Below are positions 54,786 to 64,000 of a stretch of 64,000 nucleotides of DNA, in pieces. Source of the stretch: Conchocele bisecta (Eukaryota; Mollusca; Bivalvia; Lucinida; Thyasiridae). Every line of letters starts with the position of its first letter. Within the stretch, counting starts at the first letter, position 1. The notes under the pieces were generated by a model. That model was not told the origin of the DNA. It did no database searches and saw only the letters and a program-made list of their open reading frames with translations. The translations under genes were made by a program, and so were the position numbers. The stretch is from contig CM055271.1 of NCBI GenBank assembly GCA_029237695.1, positions 78,999,488-79,063,487 of the forward strand, written 5' to 3'.

Positions 54786-54928
54786 GGCCAATCAATAAGT
54801 TCCTGTCATGGCCGGCGTTTATCCCGCTGAGTCGGCTGTCCTACTGCGCCTATCTCGTCCACCTGCTGATTCTGAACATCTACAACGGCCACGCCCGGTC
54901 TCTCCTCTACTACACGGACATAGAAATG
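54786..54928 (+). CDS. NRF-6-like acyltransferase, exon 9
   Basis: The exon starts after GTATTCTAG and ends at a codon boundary before GTACAG. With the base left by exon 8 it reads G-PINKFLSWPAFIPLSRL, then SYCAYLVHLLILNIYNG and RSLLYYTDIEM. The FLSW.AFIPLSRL.YCAYLVH block is the most conserved NRF-6 C-terminal motif. Family G sequence begins at the donor itself (GTACAGTGGAACC), so part of the 5' splice site context is shared with a repeat. Confidence 0.93.
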
Positions 54929-55350
54929 GTACAGTGGAACCTCCCTAAACCGGACATCCTGGGTAGTTCCCAGGGTGTCGCTTTAGCTAATTAATAGACG
55001 AATGCGCAGTGCAAAGCATCATTTGTGTACTATGTACAGTGGAACCTCTCTAAACCGGACATCCTCGGTGGTTCCCAGGGTGTCACTTTACCGTATTAGT
55101 AGACGAATGCGTAGCACAAAGCATCCTTTGTGTACTATATACAGTGGAACCTGTCTAAACCGGACACCAATCAAATAGATGTGATCTCATTTTGAGATGT
55201 TTCTTGGTAACACATCTCGGATAATAATGCATGCACTAGACATCAGTAGGTCTCAGAATGGTCATATGCCTCATTTACAGTGAAACATCTCTAAACCGGA
55301 CACCCTGGGGATTTCCCAGGGTGTCCGGTTTCGAGAGGTTTCACTGTAGT
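54929..55350. repeat. Cluster of family G copies
   Basis: ACAGTGGAACCTC/TGTCTAAACCGGACA occurs at 54930, 55036 and 55140. A full foldback closes at 55278-55347 (CTAAACCGGACACCCTGGGG / inverse). Confidence 0.8.
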
Positions 55351-55377
55351 CGTTAATAAATATGCTTTGTTGATACA

Positions 55378-55674
55378 GTAGCCTATTTCACCAACATTGC
55401 AAAGTATACTTATGTAGCAAAGTATACTTTGAGGGAGAAATTTTAAATTTAAGGCTAAATTTATTATACTGAATTCATTACATTATCACAGCCATTTTGG
55501 CTGTGATAATGTAATAAATTCAGTATAATAATTCTGCATACTTTTAATCATAAAATATATACTGTGGTTAGCTCTATATGAAATAATGCATTTTGGGGAA
55601 AATAAATGATTACTCCCTCAAAGTATACTTTGCTAGATAAGTATACTTTTCAATTTTGATGAAATCGGCTACTG
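55378..55674. repeat. Family B MITE
   Basis: GTAGCCTATTTCACCAACAT to TTTTGATGAAATCGGCTAC, perfect CACAGCCATTTTGGCTGTG centre. Confidence 0.88.
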
Positions 55675-55879
55675 GGTTTGACATACAGCTGGACATTTTA
55701 CAGTAGGACCTCTCTACACCGGACAGACTTGGTTGTTCACAAGGTGTCGTTGTAGCTTATTGTTTTTTTTTGTCTTATTGTCAATAACTAAATCACCCCT
55801 ATGTAACTGGAATTGACATTCCCATGCTATTTTTCAGAATATTCAATTATACAAAAGGGATAATTGTTTTCAGAATGAA

Positions 55880-55965
55880 GAAAGTATCTGCAAAAAGTGC
55901 AGGTCCTGATGAGATGGCTCGTTATGAGCCGGCTCAACTGGATCTACACTGCAAACATTATGCTA
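55880..55965. repeat. Family J-like repeat
   Basis: AGTGCAGGTCCTGATGAGAT and CGGCTCAACTGGATCTACAC. Confidence 0.6.
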
Positions 55966-56036
55966 AATGTATGTAGTGTTGAAAGGGTTAAGTGATATGC
56001 GTTGTTAATACTGTGTTATACACGAAACTTGACACG

Positions 56037-56690
56037 TTACAGTGGAACCTGTCTAAACCGGACACCCCGGGAGGTCCCTCTGGTGTCCAGTTTCGAGAGG
56101 TTCCTCTGTAGCTTACAGAAAACGTATGCGCAGCAAAACGCATTTGTGTGCCCTTTGCATCCATTACAAAAATACACTGCTATAACGTTTTCAACACGAA
56201 TGTAGACATTTTACAGTTGTACCTCTCTAAGATGGACATCCTGGATGATCCACAGGGTGTCACTGTATTAGTTGACATATGCGCAGCACAACGTATGTTT
56301 TGTGTCTTTTGCCACTGTATTAGTAGACATATGCGCAGCACAACGTATGTTTTGTGTCTTTTGTCACTGTATTAGTAGTCATATGCGCAGCACAACGTAT
56401 GTTTTGTGTCTTTTGTTTTGAAATATGCATGCTAATATTTTATTCCACACGACACAAATATGAAAGTTTCACAGTGACACCTCTATAAACCTGACACCCG
56501 GGAGGTCACCATGGTGTCCGGTTGATACGAGGTTTCTCTGTAGCTTGCAAAAAAACGTATGCGAATCACAGCGCATGCTTTGTGTCATGTCAAGTCATTA
56601 AGTCAAATGTTATTACTTTATTTCGACACGAAACTGGACATTTCGCAGTAGAACCGGACACCCTGGCAGGTCCGTAAGATGGTCCATTTA
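56037..56690. repeat. Degenerate family G cluster with CGCAGCACAACGTATG repeats
   Basis: Several ACAGT(G/T)GAACCTGTCTAAAC-like starts, and a tandem of ATATGCGCAGCACAACGTAT + GTTTTGTGTCTTTTG at 56278-56420. Confidence 0.7.
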
Positions 56691-56699
56691 GAGCGTTTC

Positions 56700-58965
56700 C
56701 ATTACAACGTATTCAGTTTTATGTTTTTTATTTCCATACATAGTCATATACAAACAATAAATGAGTTACAAGCAGTTTAACAACATGAATTTATAGGTTA
56801 CACTCCTTGTTTGCAATCAACTATGAGTACATGTATTGTAAATAATATATAGTTTATAACGTATTGTTCATACATGGTTAGGTTGGATTTATTTAAGAAT
56901 GTTATTTAGATGAGAGAATAGAGTTGAAAATGAGATATGGTGAAATAGGTTTAGTGAATAATAATTGAGCAACACATCACGATACAATATTATTACGGTA
57001 TATGCTGTTATACCTAACTGTAATATGTGTATGTATAATCAGAAGGTTCGTGTATCTCTAAATGAGTGTTGGTCTAATTGGATAACATTCCATTTTCGTT
57101 CATGAACTATGAGTTTATTTCTATTCATTGCAATTTATTTTTCAATATTTTGTGTTGCCTTTTGGTAAGACATAAACTCTGGAAATTTAGGTTCCGTGTT
57201 TCGTAATTTACATGTATATACAAAGTATTTTCCTAGTATGATACAAAAGTTGAAAAACTTGTTGTCTTGCTCATATTGCCCGAAGCAAACAATGTGCCAA
57301 TCAAAATTACATACAATATTATTATTGTTTAAAAAGGTATTCAGCTGTGACCAAAAATGTTGGCCTATAGTGCATTCCCAAAAAAGGTGCTTATTTGTTT
57401 CTGGAGCCATGGCGCAAAAATCACACACATTGGAGTTGACAATGTTACACTTAAGTAAATAATCGTTTGTAGCAACAATTCTCATCAAAAATTTGTACTG
57501 AAAATTCCTAAGTTTAGAACTTATAGTGTTTGTAAAATGATTTGTGTAGACTATCTTCGTCATCCCATTTTGTCTTGGCTTTATGCATAACCGGTTTCTG
57601 TTGATTAAGAAACATGTTATATAGCTTCTTATTACATTTGGTCGTGGTTTTTATTTGTTCTATTAATAGTATCTTTGTATTAATCGTGTTTATTCTTTCA
57701 TTTTTAATTTGTGTTCTCCAGTCTTGAGGAATGCACGAAATCAGTTTGAAGAATTTTAGGTAATCGTTATTACTAACATCAAATAGTTCTTTTATTTTTG
57801 TGAAATTGAAGAATGATGTAGTTCTATAATCGTATAGTTGTTCTATATATTTAATCCCCTTATTAGCCCATTCCTTGTAGTAAAACATTCTTCCATTACC
57901 TTTTATTTTCAAATTGTTCCATAAAATTTGCTTTGATATTGTTTCTGGATTATCGCAGAAGTTTAGCTTGCACCATGATTTAAGAACATCTGTCAAAGAT
58001 TTATTTTTTATCAAATGTTTTACGTCTGTTTGGTTTACATTTCCTTCAAATATATGTACACCACCAAAAGGCTTCAAATAATTTAAATATAGTACTTTCC
58101 GTTTTCCGTGATTTTCAGTTTCTGCAAGTCGTTTCACCCATGTAGCCTTTAGTGCATCCATAAACAATTCTAATTCTATCATTTTTAGCCCGCCTTCTTC
58201 GAACGTTTTAACAATAATTTTTCTACTAATTTGAATCCCAAAGAAAATCAAACATAATGCGTATAATTTGCTTTAAAGTCTCCTGCTCCGGATTGTCTAG
58301 AACTATTAAAGGGAATATTAATTTTGGAAATGCAAAACTTTTAATGACAGTTATTTTACCTAGTATGGTGAGCTTTCTTTTTTTCCATTTGCCTAAACAT
58401 TGCTGAAATTCCTTTATTTTAGGATCTATGTTTAAACTATGCACTTTATTTTTATCATTGCAAAAATATATCCCTAAAGTTTTGGCCACATCTGCAGTCC
58501 ATGAAAATGGTTTATCATCACAGTACGTAGTTGTAGAGTTCTTCGTCGAACCTGTTCTAAAACAATATTGACTTAGAATAGTTTTAAACGTAAACCTGAA
58601 ATGTTTCCAAAATTATCTATTGTACTAATTAATATTTGGAGAGATTGTCTGTACCCATCCATGCAAAATGTAGCATCATCCGCGAACATAGTATTTTTTA
58701 TTTCTTCACTATTTATAGTTATTCCTTTTATTAATTGATTTTTTCTGACACTGTGCGAGAGTATTTCTATTGCGATTATGAATAAATAAGGAGATAATGG
58801 ACATCCTTGTCTTACTCCTCTTCCCAAGGAAAACAAATCCATTTGATTAAGCTGGGTCCGAAATTTAGAAAGGTTAATACCTTAATTATATACTAATGGC
58901 TTATACTATCAAATGCTTTTTCAAAATCGGCGAATAATAAGATTCCTGGTATATTTTTATCATTT
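56700..58965 (-). mobile_element. 5'-truncated LINE (L1/Tx1-like ORF2 3' end)
   Basis: On the minus strand, reverse-transcriptase blocks appear in order: LLFADFEKAFDS (58.95 kb, motif A with catalytic Asp), GVRQGCPLSPYLFIIAIEIL (58.8 kb), and FADDATFCMDG (58.69 kb, motif C). They are followed by a thumb-like CLGKWKKRKLTILGKITVIK (58.38 kb) and a long C-terminal region with CDFCAMAPETNKHLFWEC (57.4 kb), a Cys/His finger seen in L1-type ORF2 ends. Frames change near 58.85, 58.55, 58.24 and 57.54 kb. The endonuclease domain and 5' half are missing, as usual for truncated insertions. The left 400 bp would be 3' UTR. Assignment to the L1/Tx1 group is from motif style. Confidence 0.85.
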
Positions 58966-59059
58966 GCGTGTTCGCAACGTATTCGCATGACATGTAGCAC
59001 ACATTTGCAATCATTAACTTGTAAGTTAAATACTCGTACATGCATTTACGAACGTATAC

Positions 59060-59140
59060 ATAGCAGAGTGGAACCTCTCTAAACCGGACGCCCTGTGAGA
59101 TTCCCAGAGTGTCCGGTTTAGAGAGGTTCAACTGTACTGC
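59060..59140. repeat. Family G foldback
   Basis: GTGGAACCTCTCTAAACCGG / CCGGTTTAGAGAGGTTCAAC. Confidence 0.8.
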
Positions 59141-59149
59141 ATTCATATG

Positions 59150-59372
59150 AACGGGAACGAATTGTTAATTCGTGGAAGCGAATTGTTATATCGTGGGAAT
59201 GAATTGTTAATTTGAGGGAACGAATTGTTAATTGGAGGAAACGAATTGTTTTATCATGGGAACGAATTATTAAATTGAGGGAACGCATTGTCATTTCGGG
59301 GGAACAAATTGTTAATTTGAGGAAACGAATTGTTATATCGTGGGAACGAATTATTAATTCGAGGCTCCGTAT
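59150..59372. repeat. Family D array
   Basis: About nine GGGAACGAATTGTTAAT-type units in one orientation, ending GAGGCTCCGTATG. Confidence 0.8.
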
Positions 59373-59489
59373 GTGCATGCACAGATGGTAAATTGAATAC
59401 GTCCGATAACTAGTATCGTACAAGTTGCATTCCCAAATGTTCCGATACGGTGGCAGTAACTTTAATATTCGTACACAACGACACTACAT

Positions 59490-59849
59490 TATAGGAATGA
59501 ATGGCCTTTTTGTGGAATTTATCGGGGTATAAACTTGGAAAAGTCGCGGGAATACTGGACGAAGGCCGGAAGTCCTCGTCCAGTATTCCCGCGACTTTTC
59601 CAAGTTTATATCCCCGATAAATTCCACAAAAAGGCCATTCATTCCTTATAATTCCAGCATTTTAAATAAATTCATCAAGAAAATGTGTTTATTTTCCGTT
59701 TTCTTAAGAATTATTTTAACTGCGACTGACGGTTACGGAAAGTAGTTCGGCATGGAGTTTACTGGGATATAAATTTTGGACGGAGACTTGCAACGGACCA
59801 ATCAAATGTTAGGGAATTGTGTACATATTTTTGTGCTGGAATTATTTAC
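59490..59849 (+). repeat. Family A element
   Basis: TATAGGAATGAATGGCCTTT start, GACGAAGGCCGGAAGTCCTC core, tail to TTTTTGTGCTGGAATTATT. Confidence 0.9.
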
Positions 59850-60008
59850 TTGCAAACTATTGGACGTTAAATGTATGAGGGATGTGTATTTTTCGACAAA
59901 TGTATGTAACGGGATTACACCTGTAATAAAATCGAGTAACGAATTACTCATTAATAACAAAAGATACGCCGTTTCAAGTTTTTGAACGCCCCTCGTATAT
60001 ATTTGCAG

Positions 60009-60131
60009 GCATACAGATTCCTGGGCACGACGGTAATCTCGTACGCGGTAGCGTTGCTGGTATCCCTGGCGTTTGAAGCACCAATGATGGGCCTGGAGAA
60101 GGCAATTCTGGGGCGGGACAAACGCAGTTAA
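60009..60131 (+). CDS. NRF-6-like acyltransferase, terminal exon with stop
   Basis: The exon starts after ATATTTGCAG in phase 0 and ends in TAA. It encodes AYRFLGTTVISYAVALLVSL, the last membrane helix, then AFEAPMMGLEKAILGRDKRS. The S.AFE.P..GLEK.+ ending is typical of NRF-6 proteins. This closes an uninterrupted frame of ten exons, so the host gene appears functional despite an intron of more than 20 kb holding the Polinton. Confidence 0.92.
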   Translation, partial: AYRFLGTTVISYAVALLVSLAFEAPMMGLEKAILGRDKRS

Positions 60132-60232
60132 TTGCACAATGGCCTATAATTCAAAATAATGTACACGGTTCTGAGCATTTTCATTGGCCGAGAGTAGCCA
60201 CATCCGGGCATATTACCTATAGTTCCTATATC

Positions 60233-60238
60233 AATAAA
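60233..60238 (+). promoter_or_regulatory. Candidate polyadenylation signal AATAAA of the NRF-6-like gene
   Basis: The canonical hexamer lies 102 nt after the stop codon, and a family B MITE starts about ten bases later. No transcript evidence is available. Confidence 0.5.
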
Positions 60239-60242
60239 CCCC

Positions 60243-60550
60243 TGTAGCCGATTTCATCAAAATTGCAAAGTATACTTATCTAGCAAAGTAAACTTTGACG
60301 GAATAATCATTTATATTTACCGAAATGCATTATGTCATATAGAACTAACGACTGAATATATTTGATGATTAAATTTATGCAGCATTATTTTACTGAATTT
60401 ATTACATTATCACAGCCAAAATGGCTGTGATAATGTAATGAATTCAGTATAATAAAAATTATTAAATTTATCTCTAAATTGAAAATTTCTTCCTAAAGTT
60501 ATACTTTGCTAGATAAGTATACTTTGCAATTTTGGTGAAATATGCTATAA
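60243..60550. repeat. Family B MITE just after the host polyadenylation signal
   Basis: GTAGCCGATTTCATCAAAAT to TTTTGGTGAAATATGCTA; CACAGCCAAAATGGCTGTGA palindrome. Confidence 0.85.
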
Positions 60551-60761
60551 GACTGTTGGAAGTTGTCATCGATTCGAAATTTCAAATGCGAAAAATACTA
60601 GAAATACTTACATTCAGCTAACTTCTCCACCGTATTGTTAGTTGACGTTACGTCACAGATTTTGGCGCAAAACGTCACAATGAATGAACTTTTAGAATTG
60701 ATGTTCGTTGGAATTTGGAAAAGAGACGACAGATATGATTTAAACTACTTGTAATCACTTT

Positions 60762-61275
60762 AAAGGTACATTCCCACTCAGTAGGCACATGTTCTTTATA
60801 TCAGAGACATCATCTGAGAGATTTTCTGACAAAATAAACATTCATTCACCATTAACCCATATATTGATTGACATTATTATACATTTTATATCAGAAGTTA
60901 ATTTCCAAACTGATATCGGGGCGATGACAGTGTTTCCTTAAAATGTTAACGGACATTACTATTTATACTCTGTACATTGTATTTATTTTTCGATGTGCAA
61001 TGATCATACTTTATAATGTGTCGGCAATATTATTTTTTCAGGTGACACATGTAACTAGTATAAATAATTAAAAAATACCATGCCTCATTTGCATATGAAA
61101 ATAACCTGATACCACCGCGCGTCACTATCAGTAAAATAAATATTACTAAATGATTATATCTGCAGTATAGCGGGCACTCGTAATTTTTAGAACTGGTGGA
61201 ATAGTGACACAATTATACACTTATTTAATTCCTATAAAGAACAGTTTGTGCCTACTGAGTGGGCACGTACCTTTA
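60762..61275. repeat. Family M MITE
   Basis: AAAGGTACATTCCCACTCAG and CTGAGTGGGCACGTACCTTT ends; inner GTTAACGGACATTACTATTT and AACTGGTGGAATAGTGACAC shared with 26049-26535. Confidence 0.85.
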
Positions 61276-61407
61276 CATTTAATTGTGTTGGAATTATAAG
61301 AAATAAACAACATTCAACCAGTATTGTTGGACTGTTTCACGCGAACAAAAGAAATGAACGGCACTCGATTATTCGTGACCGTTATAAGATGCTGTAAAGA
61401 ACTGTTT

Positions 61408-61682
61408 TTTATTCCGTCAACACAGTGCGTATGTGCCGTGAAACACGGTGCCGTGAAACATTTTTGATACCCAGTCAATACAAATTTTGCATTTTACAGC
61501 CATTTGTAGGTGTTGACGGGATAAATAGAATAGTAGGTTAGTGCCGTGAATGGGAAAAATATCTGGTGCGGCTCGGAAACGGGATGTGCTCGGCAGAGCC
61601 TCGCCCATCCCGTTTCCTGAGCCTTGCCAGATATGTGTTCCCATTCACGGCACGAACCTACTATTCTCTATCTATTCTCCTT
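61408..61682. repeat. Family C composite
   Basis: CCGTCAACACAGTGCGTATG, GTGTTGACGGGATAAATAGA and the GTGCCGTGAATGGG foldback. Confidence 0.8.
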
Positions 61683-61689
61683 ATTTCTG

Positions 61690-61842
61690 AACCAAAGTAT
61701 ATGTTGTGACCACTCATTTGAACCGTCTCGGCGAGACGGTTAAAATGGTGGTCACTACATATACTTTTGATGAGAAATAAAGAAATTCTTGAGCCTTGTC
61801 AGATATTTCTTCCCATTCACGGCACTAACCTACTATTCTCTA
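61690..61842. repeat. Family L foldback followed by a family C half-arm
   Basis: AAGTATATGTTGTGACCACT / GTGGTCACTACATATACTTT, then GAGCCTTGTCAGATATTTCT and ACGGCACTAACCTACTATTC. Confidence 0.75.
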
Positions 61843-62244
61843 TAATGCACAATGCAACTCGTACAAGTGTAAATCATCCTCGTTGTGTGCTATATTCATG
61901 TATCAGCAATATCATCCGTCTTGGAATAATTTAGAGAAAACCTACTATATAATTGTCAAATATTACGTCACATCGGCGATGGTCTTTGTACAATTAAATA
62001 CTGAATCAGAAAACGTGGTCGTCATGACAGGGTTACGACTGCTACATGTACAACCGCATCGAAGGATCGGCAATTATTACAAATTCCGCAACGTCACTTT
62101 TATCATCGTCTTAACCCAGACGTGCCTCTGTCAACTCTTCATCAGAAGTTAACGTGTTGTCTAGTCCTCCTTAACATCGGACTTATCCTCTGTGTCGCTC
62201 GCTGAAATGGATGAAAACAATCTTCGTTGGTGTGAAGATACTTC
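61843..62244. other. No gene recognised
   Basis: One 90-codon frame (61883-62152) has no known motif; likely chance or repeat-derived. Confidence 0.4.
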
Positions 62245-62493
62245 TCGGGCCCGTTTCACTAAACTTCGTACGACTAAAATGTTCGTACATGTAAGTGCAA
62301 AATTATGATAGTCTGTGAATTTGATATTAACAAAGTTGTCTTGTAAACAATTATTGGATTTACATTTATTGAACATAGGCTGCAGATGCAGCCTGTGTTC
62401 AATAAATGTAAATCAATTAATTAAAATTTCCAAACTATCGTAAATTTGCACTTACGAAAATTTTAGTCGTACGATGTTTCGTGAAACGGCCCC
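62245..62493. repeat. Family E MITE, complete
   Basis: GGGCCCGTTTCACTAAACTT to GTTTCGTGAAACGGCCCCC, GCTGCAGATGCAGC centre. Confidence 0.88.
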
Positions 62494-62749
62494 CAGATAA
62501 CTACTATGTGTTCAACTGCAGTAGCTTATTTGTATTGTTATCCTTCGGAAGACTTCTCGCAACTTTAGACAGACCAAATGTTGTTCATACCACAGTGAAC
62601 ACAACACATGATTGTATTCCTTAACTGAATCATATTCTATATCTTTTCTACCATGATTAGTACAGAAAATGGACAGGCTCAGCGGAATAAGATGGAAAAT
62701 CTTGTACATATATATAGTAATTGTAGTCGTTTTATTTTGTCCTAGTTAG

Positions 62750-63060
62750 GAAGTATCAGTGAAGGGGCCAACGGAAAGGAGGGAGCTAACCCCCTTCTTC
62801 CACTGATCCCTTTAATTAAATATAAAAGATGGGCACCTGTCAGTTGTTCTAATTAGGAAATATAAATAATATAAAAAGGGGTCATTGAAAAAAGAAGCAA
62901 ATTACTAAATGGAGTATCCCCCTTCTTCCACTCTCCCACTCACCCACAATATGGCAGTCCATCAGTTGTTCTAATTAAGAAATATTAATGAAGTGGTCAG
63001 TGGGAGAAGGGGGCTAACTACGTAATGGAGTTCGCCACGTTCTCACACAGTCCTCTTCAA
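62750..63060. repeat. Degenerate 110-bp tandem repeat
   Basis: Three copies of a block with TAATTAGGAAATAT-type and GGGAGAAGGGGGCTAAC / CCCCCTTCTTCCACT words. Confidence 0.55.
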
Positions 63061-63065
63061 TTAAA

Positions 63066-64000
63066 TTTATCCCGTCAACACAGTGCGTATGTGCCGTGGA
63101 ACACGGTGCCGTGAAACATGTTTGATATCCTGTCAATACGACCTAATTTATCCCGTCAACACAGTGCGTATGTGCCGTGACACACGGTGCCGTGAAACAT
63201 GTTTGATATCCTGTCAATACGACCTAATTTATCCCGTCAACACAGTGCGTATGTGCCGTGACACACGGTGCCGTGTGAAACATTTTTGATATCCTGTCAA
63301 TACGACCTAATTTATCCCGTCAACACAGTGCGTATGTGCCGTGACACACGGTGCCGTGAAACATGTTTGATATCCTGTCAATACGACCTAATTTATTCAT
63401 TCAACACAGTGCGTATGTGCCGTGAAACATTTTTGATATCCTGTCAATACGAGCTAATTTATCCCGTCAACACAGTGCGTATGTGCCGTGAAACACGGTG
63501 CCGTGAAACATGTTTGATATCCTGTCAATACGAGCTAATTTATCCCGTCAACACAGTGCGTATGTGCCGTGAAACACGGTGCCGTGAAACATGTTTTGAT
63601 ATCCTGTCAATACGACCTAATTTATCCCGTCAACACAGTGCGTATGTGCCGTGACACACGGTGCCGTGAAACATGTTTGATATCCTGTCAATACGACCTA
63701 ATTTATCCCGTCAACACAGTGCGTATGTGCCGTGACACACGGTGCCGTGAAACATTTTTGATATCCTGTCAATACGACCTAATTTATCCCGTCAACACGG
63801 TGCGTATGTGCCGTGACACACGGTGCCGTGAAACATGTTTGATATCCTGTCAATACGACCTAATTTATTCCGTCAACACAGTGCGTATGTGCCGTGACAC
63901 ACGTGCCGTGAAACATGTTTTGATATCCTGTCAATACGACCATAATTTATCCCGTCAACACAGTGCGTATGTGCCGTGACACACGGTGCCGTGAAACATT
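63066..64000 (+). repeat. 81-bp tandem repeat array running off the window
   Basis: About 11.5 copies of TATCCCGTCAACACAGTGCG + TATGTGCCGTGACACACGGT + GCCGTGAAACATGTTTGATA + TCCTGTCAATACGACCTAAT. Units are more than 95% alike, with occasional one-base indels. Reading frames through it are an artefact of the repeat. Confidence 0.95.

Noticed and set aside
63083..63979. Open frames of 68-136 codons with RCRETCLISCQYD repeats
   Set aside because: They simply translate the 81-bp tandem array; 81 is a multiple of three, so stops are avoided periodically.
63066..64000. CRISPR-like array
   Set aside because: The whole 81-bp unit repeats without unique spacers and the genome is eukaryotic; it is a satellite.

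Overview
The window is eukaryotic DNA, most likely from a marine bivalve or a close invertebrate relative. It has a long intron-rich animal gene, several families of short foldback elements, tRNA-derived SINEs, a 5'-truncated LINE, minisatellites, and one large self-synthesising transposon of the Polinton/Maverick type. There is no bacterial gene organisation. The bivalve call rests on the general repeat style and the Polinton gene repertoire, not on a database search.

Host gene. Ten plus-strand exons between 279 and 60131 encode the C-terminal, acyltransferase-3 part of a NRF-6-like (nose resistant to fluoxetine) multi-pass membrane protein. All ten have AG/GT borders, every junction matches in phase, and none contains a stop: 279-446, 11013-11112, 17953-18051, 20635-20800, 24580-24659, 26870-26983, 47791-47911, 50854-51046, 54786-54928, 60009-60131. 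Together they give about 435 codons ending in a natural stop, with an AATAAA 102 nt later. Upstream exons lie left of the window.

Introns. Intron space is packed with repeat families, labelled here A (foldback with GGCC core plus tail), B (TATACTTTG-bounded MITE with a central palindrome), C (CCCGTCAACAC / GTGCCGTGAATGGG composite), D (GAACGAATTGTTAA arrays), E (ACGACTAAAATGTTCGTAAG MITE), F (GATCACGTGGTTACAACAAC MITE), G (CTCTAAACCGGACA foldback), J (GTAGATCCAGATC repeat), L (CGTCTCGACGAGACGG foldback) and M (GTACATGCC..CAGTAGGCAC MITE). Many lie within tens of bases of host 3' splice sites. Two larger TIR elements sit in intron 1 (5097-7422 and 7466-10873). A roughly 59-bp minisatellite starts at the exon 2 donor. 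A minus-strand LINE 3' end fills 56.7-59.0 kb. A 500-N gap lies at 52045-52544.

Polinton. About 15.6-16.0 kb (27.0-42.99 kb) in intron 6 carries long inverted terminal repeats. Its genes, left to right, are: a small Cys-rich protein (-), protein-primed DNA polymerase B (+), retroviral-type integrase (-), a small OB-like protein (+), a helical membrane protein (-), a small beta-rich protein (-), a probable penton protein (-), an unrecognised 390-residue protein (+), a 28-residue membrane peptide (+), a coiled-coil membrane protein (-), the double-jelly-roll major capsid protein (+), a packaging ATPase (+), and four small proteins (+). Together they would replicate, integrate and package the element. 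Most large genes carry frameshifts, and the polymerase also has two in-frame stops and a 56-bp duplication. This copy therefore looks dead but young, unless some frameshifts are assembly errors. No adenovirus-type maturation protease was recognised.

The right edge (63066-64000) is an 81-bp tandem array made from the left part of family C, and it runs out of the window.
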